Origin: Hydractinia symbiolongicarpus
Taxonomy: Eukaryota > Cnidaria > Hydrozoa > Anthoathecata > Hydractiniidae
Length of the DNA stretch: 64,000 nt
Assembly: GCF_029227915.1 (NCBI RefSeq)
Contig: NC_079883.1
Span: forward strand, 22,382,001 to 22,446,000
Direction of reading: 5' to 3'
A program made the translations under genes and the position numbers. Shown here in pieces: positions 47,331-60,455 of this stretch. Below the pieces are notes generated by a model. That model was not told where the DNA came from. It searched no databases and was given only the letters and a program-made list of their open reading frames with translations. Position 1 is the stretch's first letter; each line of letters opens with the position of its first letter.

Positions 47331-50300
47331 TCACTTTCTAGTACAACTAGCGCAACAAACGCCTCGATAGTATGGAAGGTCACATAAACCTCCAAACTTT
47401 AATATCAGCTGACAATCAGCTTTTCCATTATCGTCGAAACACTCCCCCTTTGTTGTTCGATCTAGAGTGAAAACAAGAAAATCATAATCATACAACGTCT
47501 AACTTTATTTAATACAAAACAACAAAAATTAACTCCATGAAAATAAATTGTTACTACAATCATGTCCAAAATATTTTTGGAAAACCGCACTCCCTACTCC
47601 CCCACTCTTCAATGAGGTATTTTCCAGAATAACTAACAGTATTTTGGGTGGCATATCAACCTAAAATCAACACTAACTGTAGGTGGAGAGGGGGCAGGCT
47701 CTGAAGAAGACCTCAAAAGCCGTTTTCCCCAATAATTTATGAACATGGTTGTAGTACTAAGTGAATTTTTTCAAAAACAAATGCCCTATCATGGAAAGGT
47801 GATGATATTTTTCTGAAGTTAAATAAATTTTTCCAGCCTTTTTTTCTCTTATCTACAGTACTATTACCCAATTATTTCCAAGGAACATTTTTCTTAAAAT
47901 ATGTTTTGTAAATCGTTTCTCTCTACTTTGATCTTTGTTGATGATAAAATAAGTCAAAAAAATATAAAATACTGACCCGAACTCCTTTTTACTACTACAT
48001 TAGATGACCCCTCCGTGGTACCAGCAGAATTAAATGCTAAGCATCTATATTTCCCTGTGTCTCCAACAAGCAATCGCTTGAATGTAATTCGATCCTTTCC
48101 GACAATGACTCGGTTTCCATCACCGTAAAAGTTATAGGCGTCTCGCATCCATTGGGTTCGAGGACCGGGTGACCCATCAGCTGAACAACGGATAACTAGC
48201 CCTTCTCCCTCAATCTTCTCGGCAAATTTCGGGCTGATGGTGACAACCGGTGGTCCTAAAAGTATGAGTTATTCCAAAAATAAAGAATATAAACTTGTAT
48301 GGACAAACGCATTCTCAACCCCAGAGCTCTTTGAGGTAAACTTCGAAAGAGCTCTGGGGACAAGAATGGGACAAACGTATTGAAGCATAAATAAATCAAG
48401 AATTCCTCACATTTACATTATATAACACAAAATACCTGTGACTTTTATGTCCAAACTTTTAGAATCCCCTCCATTTCTGTTAGTAGCTATACAGTTCAGC
48501 TCTCCCACGTCTTCAATGCTGGCTGCGAGAATAACTAATCTACTCCCACCATTGATCTCCACCGTACGAAATCTTGTGCTTTTAATCTCATCTCCATGTA
48601 ATGTCCATTTGATGTCAGGTTTTGGATCACCTGTTGCTATGCAATCGTAATCTTCGTTGTCCTTTTCGTGCAAGAGAACTATGATGTAAAAATAAAGTCA
48701 AAATCTGACATGTTAAACGAGTACAGATCTTCTCCACCACCCTCGTCCCCATAATTTTTTGCCATTTTGATATGAGAAAAAACGGCGAAAAAAATATTTT
48801 TGCCATCTTCTCTCTTATGATAAAAGTAAAATACCTTGGGGACGAGGGTGTTTTACCACATGATTGTAAAAGTCACTTCATCCCCGATGAAATGTTCCCC
48901 AATCAAGTAAAACGTATAGTTTGGAAAAAATAATAAAGTGCTTTTACCATTTCCAACTAAAGATACAATTCTAGCTGCATATTCCCTTCGAGTCGTGGTC
49001 GTACTTGCTACAGTTGTTGTAGTTGTCGTTGTTGTTGAAGTAGTTGTAGCTTCTAGCTGACCAACGCCTGCGACTGAAAATAAAAGAATTGTGAATTAAG
49101 AAAATGCCTTAAAAAAAATCTGACGTACAAGCACACGTGCTTATAAGCAGCTAGTCGTCAATTCGTGGAAAAATGGATGACTAATTTAGTTTTTTAGTTT
49201 TTTTTAAAAAAAGAGGCGGTTAGTATGAAATATTCAAGCTGGATCCATAGAGGAACAGACTCTGGCGGCTATAGGAAGTGTCAATGTATATCTTTAAGTA
49301 AAAGGCGTGTGTAAAAGGGGAATAGTCTAAGAGAATATTGACCGCTTGTATCGTCATACTCTTTAACATCTCTTTTTATTTCGAAAAATTGCTTAAGCCT
49401 ACTTTCATGTTTACGAACGAGATAGTCACCAACGTAACTTCTTATAAGCGGATTTTTTTGCCATGCTTGAGTTTGCTCTAGTTGGCACGAAGTACAAAGC
49501 TTAGTGAAACTTTAGCTCCTTATAAGCTTGCCTTTATTAGCTGATATTAGTTGTATTCTGAGTGATTTTACATTGTTGCAGCTTTTAAATTTTTATTAAA
49601 TCCTGAAAAAACAGATGTTACCATTTCTCTCATGATACAAATCAAATTTTTTTTACCTTCTCCACATGACGTAATCTTGCACAATCTGACAGCGGTAGGT
49701 CGTTGAAGCTTCTTACAAACTTTCTCTGTGTAATCAATTTCTCTGTCACCATAACATTGGACCTTTCGAATTTGGAAACCCATTCCACAGGATTGAGAAC
49801 ACTGTAGTGAAAATAAATAAGTAAATGTTTTATGTTATAAATGAGGAGGCGTTACTGAACGTTACACATCCTGGAGGTGTTTGGGTTTTGATAGCTAATA
49901 GAGAACAAAAATCACCTGAGACCATTTAGAAACAAAATAATTCGTGTGACACGGCTTCTTGTTCAAGCATCTTCGCATATTAATTGGCTTCTTTTCAACA
50001 ACACAACTACTTTCATTAACAATAGTCAATTTCTTGTCATGAGGCGCCATAACCGCACAAACTGTCATTCTCATTTGCATGCCATATCCACATCGAGCCG
50101 TACACTGAAAAAAATAACGGAATATTTCCAAGCAAAGTAATATTTGCACAACAAACCTAATGGCCAACAACCCTCCTTTCAGTTTTAATGAATTCAAATT
50201 TGTCTTACATCTGAACTTTTTTTATCTTAGCCCTTTCAGTGCAAGTTTTTTGACAGCTAGTCTCCCACAGTGAAAATTAGTATTTCTTCCCAATATATTC

Positions 50301-53300
50301 ATTGCAAACATCTTAAAGGTATTGATGCTAATGAAACCTTCAAAAAAGTCAAAAAACATTTTGACATAAAAAAAAAAAAGTTTCTTTGACGGCATCACCT
50401 GGCGACGTGATTGAAAATATTTCGAAAAAAAAATGAGTAAAGTAGTGGTCTAACTCACCTTACTCCATTCGGTGGCATGCCACGTGGGTTTACAAGGTCC
50501 TAACACCTGACATTGTTCGAATGATGTAGGTTCTTCATTCTTGTTACAATATTCAGCAGGAACCTCAATACCTTCACTATTGCGACAGATGACAGTACGA
50601 CTGCGTATACCAGATCCGCACTGAGAGTTGCACTGTAAACATAAAACGGCTATAAAGTTATCTGTGCACCAAAACACACCCGATAAAAAAGGATCTGGTA
50701 ACGAAATATTGAAATACGTACTTCACTCCATTTCTCCGCCTCCCATGTCGCTCCACATGGTGCATTAAAACACGATCTTTTTGCGATGGGTTTTCTTTCA
50801 ATCGAGCATTGCTTTTCTTCCACAGAATTTTCCTTCACGGTGTCCATACAGTGAATTTTTCTTGTCTGCACTCCTTCGCCGCAGGTTTTTGAGCACTAAA
50901 TTTGTAAAGTGAAAAATGGAACAATAAAATACACACTTAGCGCTTGCATCTTTTTGCCTATCACAGAATTGCTAAAGTCACAAGGGCTTACCTCAAAAAA
51001 TGCAAACATCCAAAAAGTGTATACAGTTTAAAAATATTTTCAGCTAATAACAATTTTTTTATTAAACTTTTGGAGAATTAAATACAGCATACATACTTGT
51101 GTCCATTTCATTTCTAACCATTGTGGACAGTTTTGTTGTACGACACACTGGTCCACGGTGATGGGCGCAGAACCTGGACAATCTCCGAAATCCAACATGC
51201 GAATATTTCCATCTTTAATAGTTTCAACACAATGAACACGTCGGGTATGAATGCCAACTCCGCACGTTTTAGAGCACGGACTCCATTGACTAATATACCA
51301 CCTAAAGAAATTAAAATAAATAACGCATAAATGTGCTGGATGTCTTTCCATGCGGAAAACGTTTCGGCTAAGGCAGTATCCCTTTCCATTTATGCAGGTT
51401 TTTGTAGGATTAACTTCCCCATATTTTTATCCCTATCGGCTAACCCTTTCCGGCTTGTTCATTCATACAAAGAACGCCCCTGAGCCAACATTATCAACAG
51501 GACAAAATGCCCTGGGAACGATGCTGCTCCAGTCGCGTATCAATTGCTTGAAATTTTGGGTACGCCGCATTTATTTGAAGTACTAACGTTTAGGATCGCT
51601 AATAATTAGGATAATTAGGGATAATTGCTAAAACATATTGACGTATTTAACATATTGAAACGTTGATTTGTTCCTTTAAAAATTAAATATGCGCGGTTAC
51701 ATAAAACCTTTTGTTGCCAAGCAACAACTAGAAGCGTCTTTAAAAATTGATCTGGGAAGAAGTTTGTTTATACCTTGGTGGACATGCCTGTGTGTTGCAC
51801 TCTTCTTCTGTGTGTGGTTTTTGTTCTTTCTTACAGTTGAAATCTTTTACTTTCTCTTGAGTGTTTTTCTTAGCACAATATGCAGTCCGAATGCGTTTTC
51901 CTGGAAAAAAGAAAGTCAAGTAACAATATCGAAACGATAAAACACGTGCTCATATAAGTAAAGTTTACTTGGCCTGGAGACGAGGTTGCCTTTAGATCCA
52001 TCTTTTTTTAAAACTTAGAAAGAAAGAGAAGTGTTCGAAGTATCGTCCCGCAGGTTCATTAAAGAACACAAATATTACAACACCTATCTCGTCTCCAGAG
52101 TTTCTCTTTCGTTTAGCCACAAATCAAAAAGCGAAATAGAAGCCTGCAACATCCAGCTCGTATGCAAAGGTTGTTAAAGACAACATTCGGTTAACCTTTC
52201 CTAAAACTTCACCAATCAGGAAAAGACAGACTTTCTTATCAACACGATTTTTTAAATATTACCTGTGGCGCATTTTTTACTGCACTCGCTCCATGCCTCG
52301 ACCACCCAGTTATACTCAGCAACTTTGTTGACCACTCCTTTATATGTTGTTGGCACATAATATTCGTAGGTTATCAAGTTATCGGAAGGCTTCATAGCGT
52401 ATAACTAAAAGAAAACAATTTGTATATGAAAACTAATGCCTACATTTACCGGCGGGGAGGAGAGTGCACTCGAAATATTGGGAATTGCACTTCAAATTGG
52501 GATATTAGCTTATTGGCCAATCACGTTCGAGTTATTTTCCTATGCACATTTCAGGCAACGTGTATGCAAAAATATACCTCGTCAGCATAACTACACAATG
52601 TTTACTCTTTTGCAAATCCACGAAAACATTGAAAGTTTCTTGTGTTTGGAAGGTGAATCTACCTCGTCCCCAGGGTCTTTATCAATAAGGCAAAATGCCC
52701 TGGGAGCAAGGTTGGGAGGTGAATCACATATTACTATACTCACATCAAGCTTGAGGGAAAGATCAATTGGTCCATCGATTGTTAGATGATTATTTTTTCG
52801 TGTTCGTTCGTATACTAGCGTACTTCCATCGTGTTTTGTCGTGCGAGAATGGACGAATATGTAATCACCGTTTAGAATACTTTTACCATTGCTTAGAAGC
52901 GCTGAAACGAAACGTTACGAAATTATCTATTACCCGGTATGACAGTACCGATAAGTTTAACAGCTTTTTTTGAATTCGTCTTGGAGGTAACGCCCTAAAA
53001 TTTTCTTGGTCACCAATCCCTTTAAATATTTTTCCCAATGTTACGTTACTGCCTAGTTGTTTCGATTCGATCTTTTCTAATTTTAATAGTATTCTTGTTG
53101 TAATGCAACTTATCAATCTCGACCGAGGTTAGCAACTTCTATTTATTTTGGTTAAAATAGGAAACGTCTGGTTTGGGACTTTCTGACGGTTTAAACTTTT
53201 TAAGATTCAATCAACCGTGGTAATATTTTGACGCTGGGTTTTTCCATGTTGTCTCTGGTATGAGAGTTAACTTGGAGAAGATAAACAAAGTGGACTGAAC

Positions 53301-54976
53301 CTATATATATATAGGAAATCGAAGTACAGAAGAAGAATGCATGGGAGGCATAGACTTACCAATATAATTTGTTGGTACTCCATTTTCACGAATTTTGATA
53401 TTTGTAGCACCGCTCGGTATGGTTGTTATATCAACGTAACCTAAAAACAAAATACAAGTGGATCTGATGATTTCTGATGATGTCATCATAAGGCAACATG
53501 TTAGCGTTTTACTGTGTTCTGAATTTACTGTTCAATGAATCTTGCCAACCACATTTATTTCCAATTTTTAAAAGGAGACCCAAAAAATTGAAACTGCAAC
53601 TGTACACACACGTCCGAAAAAACACTTCTAAATGGAACTAAATTTTTTGCACTCATATATATAAAATTTACGAAAACACTCACCGTATGAACTCTTTGGT
53701 AGTTTAAATTCACCTTGGATGAGTTTACATGTCGAGTTATCTCCGTTACAAATACCGCAGTTATCAATACGTGCATTGGAGTACAACTGCATGTCACATC
53801 CTACTGGTAAACATGTACCGTTGACACAGACATCAAACGTATGCTCGTTACATCGCGTACCATCCGTTACTTTGTCTTGAAATGTGACGTAAAAGAACTT
53901 GTTTTTCGGCATGCACTTTAATTCGCACTCTCCTGCGTCGTGTCTAAATCCAACCCACTTATAGTATTTTCCTTTGTGTATTTTTTTGTCATATTGAGAG
54001 CATTGCACTGTGCGAAAATCAACTGCATCGTCTGGACAGTCCTACAACAACAAAAATATTGTGTGAGTTAATCCAGGTTGTGAATATTATTATTATTATT
54101 ATTGAAATTATTTACCGAGGATAGCCTTTTCAGTTTCTATTGGTACTGCTATCAACAAGGGCCCTGCGAAGGGGATTTTAGTGCATTTAAAGACACTATT
54201 TAAGCTACGAAAGTTGTGCAAGCACAACAATCGCCGTTACAACAACTAAACAAAAGATATTAATCCTATTCTTATGCTGAGCGCTAAGCAGAAAGGATAG
54301 ATTTCTCTAACATGACTCGACCGAGGTTCGAAACCAAGAACCCCCGCACTGAAAGCAAACGCTCTACCACAAGTCTATTATTCAGTTAAACCTTGGAGGA
54401 AATTCTTTCCTCCAAGGTTAAACAGATGTGTTAAATGTGTTGTTAAAAATATGTTGATATAATAAAGCTCGTTAGACAAAGAAAAAGTAGGAAATAAAAT
54501 GCTTGAGGACGAGGTTGACGAGTACTATATTAAAAACCACCTACTTGTATATTACACATTTCATATTTAGCACTCTCTCCTACGCAGTTCGCCACTGTTT
54601 CGTTGCTATGGGAAAAAAACACAGGCATGAGAACGAACGAACAAATATATATCAGCAAACGAATACAAGCTATAACAGGAATGAAAAATGGCCTTACTTT
54701 AATGTCAAACATTCTCTGTGCTGAGCTGTTATGCCTCCACCACATGTACGAGAACAATCTGACCAATTACCCCATTCTCCCCAATACGCCAGAAGCTGCG
54801 TAGTATTGTTCTAAACAGAAATTTGTTAACAATTAAGTGCTAGCAATGACTGGTATTCATTCGCCTTATCTGCTAGTAAGATGAAGTCTTTATTTTTATG
54901 TTGGATGAAGTAAATTATTCTTACCTGAGCAGCAACGATGGAGAACAATCCAACAACCCCTGTTACGGCAAGAAAC
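47331..54976 (-). CDS. ADAMTS-like secreted matrix protein (ADAMTSL1/3 type), 17 exons, first exon missing
   Basis: Exons in transcription order: 54925-54976, 54698-54810, 54545-54605, 53684-54041, 53360-53440, 52744-52901, 52263-52404, 51774-51900, 51097-51301, 50722-50895, 50459-50632, 49916-50104, 49657-49801, 48948-49073, 48436-48678, 47977-48255, 47331-47461. All are GT-AG and in frame, for about 919 residues. Order: signal-peptide end (FLAVTGVVGLFSIVAAQ), TSR1 with WGEWGNW and CSRTCGGG (C-mannose and O-fucose sites), cysteine-rich domain, spacer (GYVDITTIPSGATNI), TSR2-7, Thr-rich linker, two Ig domains, and a six-cysteine PLAC domain. There is no metalloprotease, so it belongs with ADAMTSL proteins that act in extracellular matrix. 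TSR4-7 junctions fall in phase 0 just before the first cysteine. The start codon must be in an upstream exon I could not identify; 54925-54976 begins with the last base of a split codon. Confidence 0.93.
48319..48359. repeat. Small foldback, CCCCAGAGCTCTTT arms
   Basis: CCCCAGAGCTCTTT (48319-48332) is perfectly complementary to AAAGAGCTCTGGGG (48346-48359). It lies in an ADAMTSL intron. Arms like CAAAGAGCTCTGGGAACGAG at 56471-56493 show it belongs to a dispersed family. Confidence 0.8.
48738..48850. repeat. Foldback/MITE, CACCCTCGTCCCCA arms
   Basis: Perfect 14-bp inverted ends (48738-48751 and 48837-48850) enclose an AT-rich 85-bp interior within an ADAMTSL intron. It has no coding sequence. 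Confidence 0.8.
52661..52712. repeat. Miniature foldback, ACCTCGTCCCCAGGG arms
   Basis: ACCTCGTCCCCAGGG and CCCTGGGAGCAAGGT form imperfect inverted ends around a 22-bp spacer (tctttatcaataaggcaaaatg). Half-copies with the same ends occur at about 45998-46014, 46196-46214 and 51505-51528. Confidence 0.75.
54085..54378 (-). mobile_element. tRNA-derived SINE, family B
   Basis: On the minus strand a head with GACTTGTGGTAGAGCG and the B-box-like GGTTTCGAACC is followed by a body with CGTAGCTTAAATAG and CTTCGCAGGGCCC. The tail has GGCTATCC and (AAT)n at 54085-54103. It lies in an ADAMTSL intron. Its tail matches family C and its central part matches family A. Confidence 0.8.
54389..54419. repeat. 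Foldback of the AACCTTGGAGGAA type
   Basis: AACCTTGGAGGAAA and TTTCCTCCAAGGTT form a perfect 14-bp stem with a 3-nt loop, ten bases from the head of the SINE at 54085-54378. Confidence 0.8.
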
Positions 54977-55401
54977 CTGGAAAATATATATATATATATG
55001 AAAATAAATCCCAGTTATTTTCTCTAATTTTTGTTCTTAAAAAGGATTGGACTAGCAATAAAACAACCTGAGTTGTGTAAGGAAGTCACCAAGAAATTGA
55101 ATTGACCTATCGGGTCAAACAAAAACAAGCTTAAATTTTTCCATTCAAGCGCTTTTTTAATACCCAGACTGCGCTGTATGAAAGCCGGTAATTTTAGTAT
55201 CAAAACTAGTCTTTAATACTAATTTCATGAATTAGACTGTTTGCCATGGTAACGGCTGATACCAGCAAAAAACTGCTTAAAGTATAAAAAACTAGTCGAA
55301 ACAGATATGTTGATACCTGTTTCGACAGACTGAGACGTAAAATACGTTTTTATTCTGCATTTTTTTGACGTTTTTATTCTGCATTTTTTTACGTTTTTAT
55401 T

Positions 55402-55989
55402 ATAATGAAACCTCTTTATAGCGGACACCATCGGGAACCCCAAAAAAGTGTCCGCTAGAGAACGATGTTCGTTACATTGCAGTTCACAAATTGGCTTAAA
55501 TTGTTCAAAATGGTACTTATGGGTGTTAGTGCGCAGTGCAACAGGCCTTAAAGTGTATCGAAAAGTTCATTCTGAAATAAAATTTAAAGACTCATATGGT
55601 AAGCATGTAATCCTCTATTTCCAAAAGTAAAACAGATTCAAGATATTCCTGTAAGTTTTCATTTTTATATTCCTAAAAAAGACAAATACCAGCTAAAAGT
55701 TGAAATAACAAAGAAAAAACCCTAGGCGAAATTGTAAAAGATTGTCTAAAGGGAAATGTTATATAATTTCTTTCAAAAATTGTTCTAAAAGCCATTGTTA
55801 GGCTTGTCCGCTTTAGAAAGATCCATTCTAGATGTAATTTGGGATCTCTAAATGACGTCCCCTATACAGAGATGTCTGTTAAAGAGTGCCGGTGCATAGA
55901 GATTTTGTTTTGAGAGTTTTGGGATAAAGTATCAGCTGTGGAGAAGTGTCCGTTATAATGGATTCCCGCCAGAAGTAGGTTTTACTGTA
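55402..55989. mobile_element. Pogo/Tigger-like non-autonomous remnant
   Basis: The left end aaacctctttatagcggaca and the complement of the right end (CAGTAAAACCTACTTCTGG, then TATAACGGACAC) are diverged inverted repeats of the CAGTAAAACCTC type common in pogo-like elements. A TA follows the right end. It has no transposase. It lies upstream of the first ADAMTSL exon found. Confidence 0.5.
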
Positions 55990-57165
55990 TGGGGCGTTAG
56001 GATGGCGGTATATACGGTATATTAGTGCGAATTTGACTGCAAAAGCATAAATAACAACGCTAGTAAGTACCGCCTTAAGAAAGGGCGTAAAATACCAAAA
56101 ATATTGAAAATGGCGCTTACGGTAGCACTTTACAAGAGAGTTTAACTTCGTGTGTTAAGTGAATTGTATGCAATGTCTATTTACAATCTGTGACGTCATA
56201 TCTGCTTTATAGAATAAATAAATCATGTCATTATATCCCACTGCTAACATGTTTTTGCGATTATGCGATTGAAAAAATGAATGTTGTGATGCACACGAAT
56301 GTTCTTATCGCAGACCTAATAATAATTATAATGAATTTCTTACGGGATTGTGTAGTTAAACAACCGTCTTACAAAAAACGCCCTCTCAATAAGACTGAAA
56401 AAATGGCAAAAGGGCGGGAAAAATTATTCTCCACCCAAAAGCTCTTTGAGACAAACCTTCAAGGTTTTAATATCAAAGAGCTCTGGGAACGAGAGTGGAA
56501 AAAATATCGATTTAGACTAAACTGAAAGATTTTTTGTCGTGACATTTTCAGTGCTGAAAAACCCATTTGACCTTGTCAATTGTATTCATCGATGTTGACA
56601 AAAATATTGAGTAAAAGTTCTCCTTTGCGCGGTTTTTCAGAAAATCTCCCAAAGGAATATCAACAATTATAAAAGCTGTGCGTTGGAGGGACTTAATCCG
56701 TACATTCCCACCAATTTTGTTAAAAGTGTGCAAAAATGAATATGTAAATACTTTGCTATTTGATCTAAAAAGAATTCACATTCCTTGACTTTGTTTTCAA
56801 ACTGCTCATAACAACTTCCATTTAAAAAGAAAAATTTCATTCAAAAAACAGACATAACAGACAGGTCAATGTTTTGCATGAAAACGAAAAATGGCGCGAA
56901 ATAAGAATTCACAAACACGCTAATAGTTTAGATGTTCCACAATTTAAACATCTTAAAAATTAAGGCAAAAGTTCTTTTACACAACAAACGATACTAATAT
57001 TATTTAGAAAAAGTTTAAATTTTGAAGATTTACCAACAAGCAGTTATTTACACTCTTTTCATATTGGACACACGCACCTTGAACTCGTCAACATTCACTT
57101 GTCAACGTTCGTAAATTCCCCAGCATAGGATCTCAGGCTATTTTGCTCAGACCCAAAACCTTGAA
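55990..57165. other. Region upstream of ADAMTSL, no exon recognised
   Basis: The ADAMTSL promoter and start-codon exon may be here or further right. I found no minus-strand ATG followed by a good donor in the needed phase. A foldback relative (aaagctctttga and tcaaagagctctggg) lies at 56431-56498. Confidence 0.45.
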
Positions 57166-57306
57166 TCTATATTATATAGCCCATATACGTCTGTCTGTCT
57201 TTCTGTCACACAAAATGGTAGCTTAGCTGTGCACGTAGCGAGACGCACGCAATGCGGTATAAAAAGGATGGGGAACCCGTGGATTTTTCCACGGGCTAAC
57301 GACAAG
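57166..57306 (+). mobile_element. Helitron-like non-autonomous element 3
   Basis: It starts TCTATATTATATAGCCC after an A and ends with hairpin CCCGTGGATTTTTCCACGGG, the spacer ctaacga and CAAG (a mutated CTAG) before T. The interior shares atggtagcttagctg and gagacgcacgcaatgcggta with the element at 26034-26180. Confidence 0.75.
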
Positions 57307-60049
57307 TTATAGCAATTCTTGCAGACATAGCATCAACAAGATTGTAGTAATTGTGAACAGGGCTTTAGTAAGTGTGAACAGAACTTTATTTTTTTGCAAC
57401 CACTTAGTTCAGAAGTTACTTTGCTTGTATACAGAATAGTACCAGAGCTATCCTGTAACTCACAATTACGAAAATACATTCAGTGCTGGACTTTGTACAT
57501 CTTTAATTAACCATACTTAAAAGTCATCTAACCTTACTCAAAAGTTCTTCAAATATCCATGCCAGCATTTTAATAAATACAGACAATTTTACACATTTAA
57601 ATCGCTTGTTTTTTAAATTCCAAAGATTACTTTTTACTGTTTTATCCTTTTTGTTGATATTTCAAGATAAATGATGATGCCATTTTTGAACAGGGTGATG
57701 TCATCATTTTTTTATACTAATTTTCCTTCAATGTGCTAACAAAAATTTGTAATTAGTTTCGCATCAATACGATAAAAAAATTCGTGAAAACTGAGTTAAA
57801 ATAGAAATTCGCATAAACAAACGTAACGAATAAAAAAAGCACATCACAGAGCACGGTTCCTCTTGGACCATTAAAGGAGTCATTATTTAATGGATTTTCT
57901 CATTCCGTTATTTTTAATCCAAACAAACTTTTTTGTTGTCGGATTTCCTTAGGTTTTTAAACATTCATAGTTTTGTTTATTTTCTGACATGGTATGATCC
58001 GCCCGGTGAACGGAATCGCCGCTACATTTCCGACCGCCCATTGTAATTTTAATTTCCATGATTCATTTCTCAAGTTTTTTCTTTTTATCTTTTTCGCGCG
58101 CAATAAACATCAACAAAAAGTTTTAAATTTTTTTAACGATATAAGTTTTTGAGTAACACTTTTTTGACGATAGAAATGGGTATGTAATTTGAAGAAGCGT
58201 TGTATTGGCTTGAAAATAAACGTAGCTCGTTCTTGTGAAATTATGTAACTACTGAAGAAGCTAAAGCACCATTTTTTTTAAAAAAAAAATGCGTTTCCTA
58301 TCTAAAACGCTTAGGCTATTTTGCTAATCTGCTAATCAAAACCATAAAATCAAACCAATGTATTTGACAGTATATATAATAATAGAAATAATAGAAAAAC
58401 TATTTTTGTTCATAGATATTGAAATACTTCTTCTCAATGTTTTTCATATAAAAATGGAAACTATATTACAATGAAATTAATTCGAGTCTACTTAGCAAAA
58501 AAAATAAAAATCACAAAAGACAACGTTTTGCTAAGTGTTAAAATGATCTATCCTTCTACAACAGACTTCTACAACTTTTAAAACTTAGTCTGCCTGTTCT
58601 TGCAAAAAAGATGTTGGGAAAAAGTACTTTTAAATTTTGTTGTTGTGTGTGACGAATACACGTAAACACATCTTGGTAAATAGATAAAGTTATGTTGACA
58701 TAACGTTAAATATTCAAGGAAAACGTTTTTTTGTGTGTGTGCATGCTTCTTTATAAATTGTTGAAAACGAAGCTACAGAGTTGTTTATCAAACTTCTGTT
58801 ATTTTCCCATAGTAGATACTTGGAGTGCCAAATACACCCAACGCAAAAGAAAAAACTATGAAACTTGTTCGAAAATTAAAGAAAAGAGGCCATCTTGGAA
58901 TTAGGAAAAGGCAAAACTACAGAAAAAGACGGAAAATTTGTTGTAGAAAATGTTTATCATGCATTTAATGTCATTCATTCTATAAACAAAAACAAAACGG
59001 TCGTTTTGCGCCATTATAAAAACGATAAACAAAGTGATGAAGTAAAACAAACAAGATACCTTTGAAGTATCGCCATTAAACACAAAGTCAAACCAAAGTT
59101 GAACCAAAAATGCGAATTATTTTGAGTTCTTTGAGTCGTAACTGCTATACTGTACTAATTATTTTCCTCCGTCCCTTTTAACCAGAAAATTTATCACGAA
59201 AAGACAACTAAAATATTATTGTGTTTATGAAAACAATAAATAAACGCTTTTGGAGTGTTTTGAAACTAAATAACAGTTTCAAGTATCGGTTGTGTCATTA
59301 AATATTTTCGGATTCGGGCTTTATATAGAAAACTTATTGTGCCCAGATCTTTTTCTCGATAGCAACTTGGCAGAAAAGTACAACTGTAGAAAATAAAATA
59401 TTTTGATTAAAATAACTGCAATGGCTTAGCCATTACTAAGTCTTTGCCGTCACCGCCGTTTTCGTCGTTGTCATCGTCGTCGTCATTGCCGTCATAATTG
59501 TCGTTTTTTTTCTTGTTTTGGTTTTTGTCTCTCAATTTGTCAGCCTTTTTGTTGCTGTTGTTGTTGTTTTTGTTGTATAAGCTGCAAACTTTTGCGCGAT
59601 ATACTATTTTTGATGCGTTTTTTTGAAATAGCTGTTTTGCAGAATTAAAAGATTTGAGAGCATCACTCACGTTCTTGTGTGCTTTTTGAATCTGAATAGC
59701 GCTAAAGCTTTCTAATGTATCTGAAGATTAAATACCATGGGAACAATGTTAATGCTGCACTCCACCGAAGAAAATATCTTTGTTTTATAACTGTGAATAA
59801 AAGTGGTAAGAAATGAAAAGAAATACACTGGTGAAATAACAACGCTCCATGAGTTGCTTTCTACTATTTTTCTGGTCCCCTTGTTTCCAATTTTTACCCT
59901 GGGACAAATTAGCTATCCACAGGTATTTTATTCTTAACTAATCGTTAACCGGTGGAAAAATACACGGGAACTAGCCTGTACATCTCTTCCGCATCAGCAT
60001 TTCGGGCTTCTATGTTCTCTTGTTAACTGAAGTATTAGAAATGTTCTAC
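57307..60049. other. No gene recognised
   Basis: AT-rich. The frame at 59407-59670 (minus) is made of GTT/GTC triplet repeats giving an Asn/Lys/Asp-rich tail and is not convincing as an exon. Confidence 0.45.
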
Positions 60050-60455
60050 AGGGTGTCCGGAATAAAGCTGCAATGTAACAATTTTAGCGCACAGACAGAC
60101 AGACAGACAGACAGACAGACGAACAGTGCGCATTATAACATAGACTAGTCGTTAACCTGTACAAAATTGATAGAATAGCCCGTTCCTTTAAATTTACAGG
60201 AATCTTTCCCGTTTCAACAATGTGAAAATGATATATCGCATTTGCTTTCGTGCACCTGACTTTTTTGTGTACGCACACACGCACAGTAAGATACGGGTAT
60301 TATTAATAGGCTACTCGTCCACAGGATCGCTCGTCCTTTATCTATCACATTTCGTGTGTCCGTAACAGACAGACAAACAGATAGACGACGGCTGTTATTA
60401 TAGAGATAGACTTGTCTTTTATCCTGTGGAAAACGGGATAAAAGACAGGACATTC
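60050..60455 (-). mobile_element. Cluster of degraded Helitron-like ends
   Basis: On the minus strand, TTAACGACTAG is followed at once by TCTATGTTATAATGCGC at 60144, and another TCTATCTCTATAATAAC start occurs near 60409. A (CAGA)n run lies at 60090-60120. A strong inverted repeat, tgtcttttatcc with ggataaaagaca, lies at about 60413-60449. The units resemble tandem Helitron termini but are too decayed to bound. Confidence 0.5.

Noticed and set aside
59407-59670. Asn/Lys/Asp-rich minus-strand frame as a gene
   Set aside because: It consists of triplet repeats with no supporting neighbouring exon or domain.
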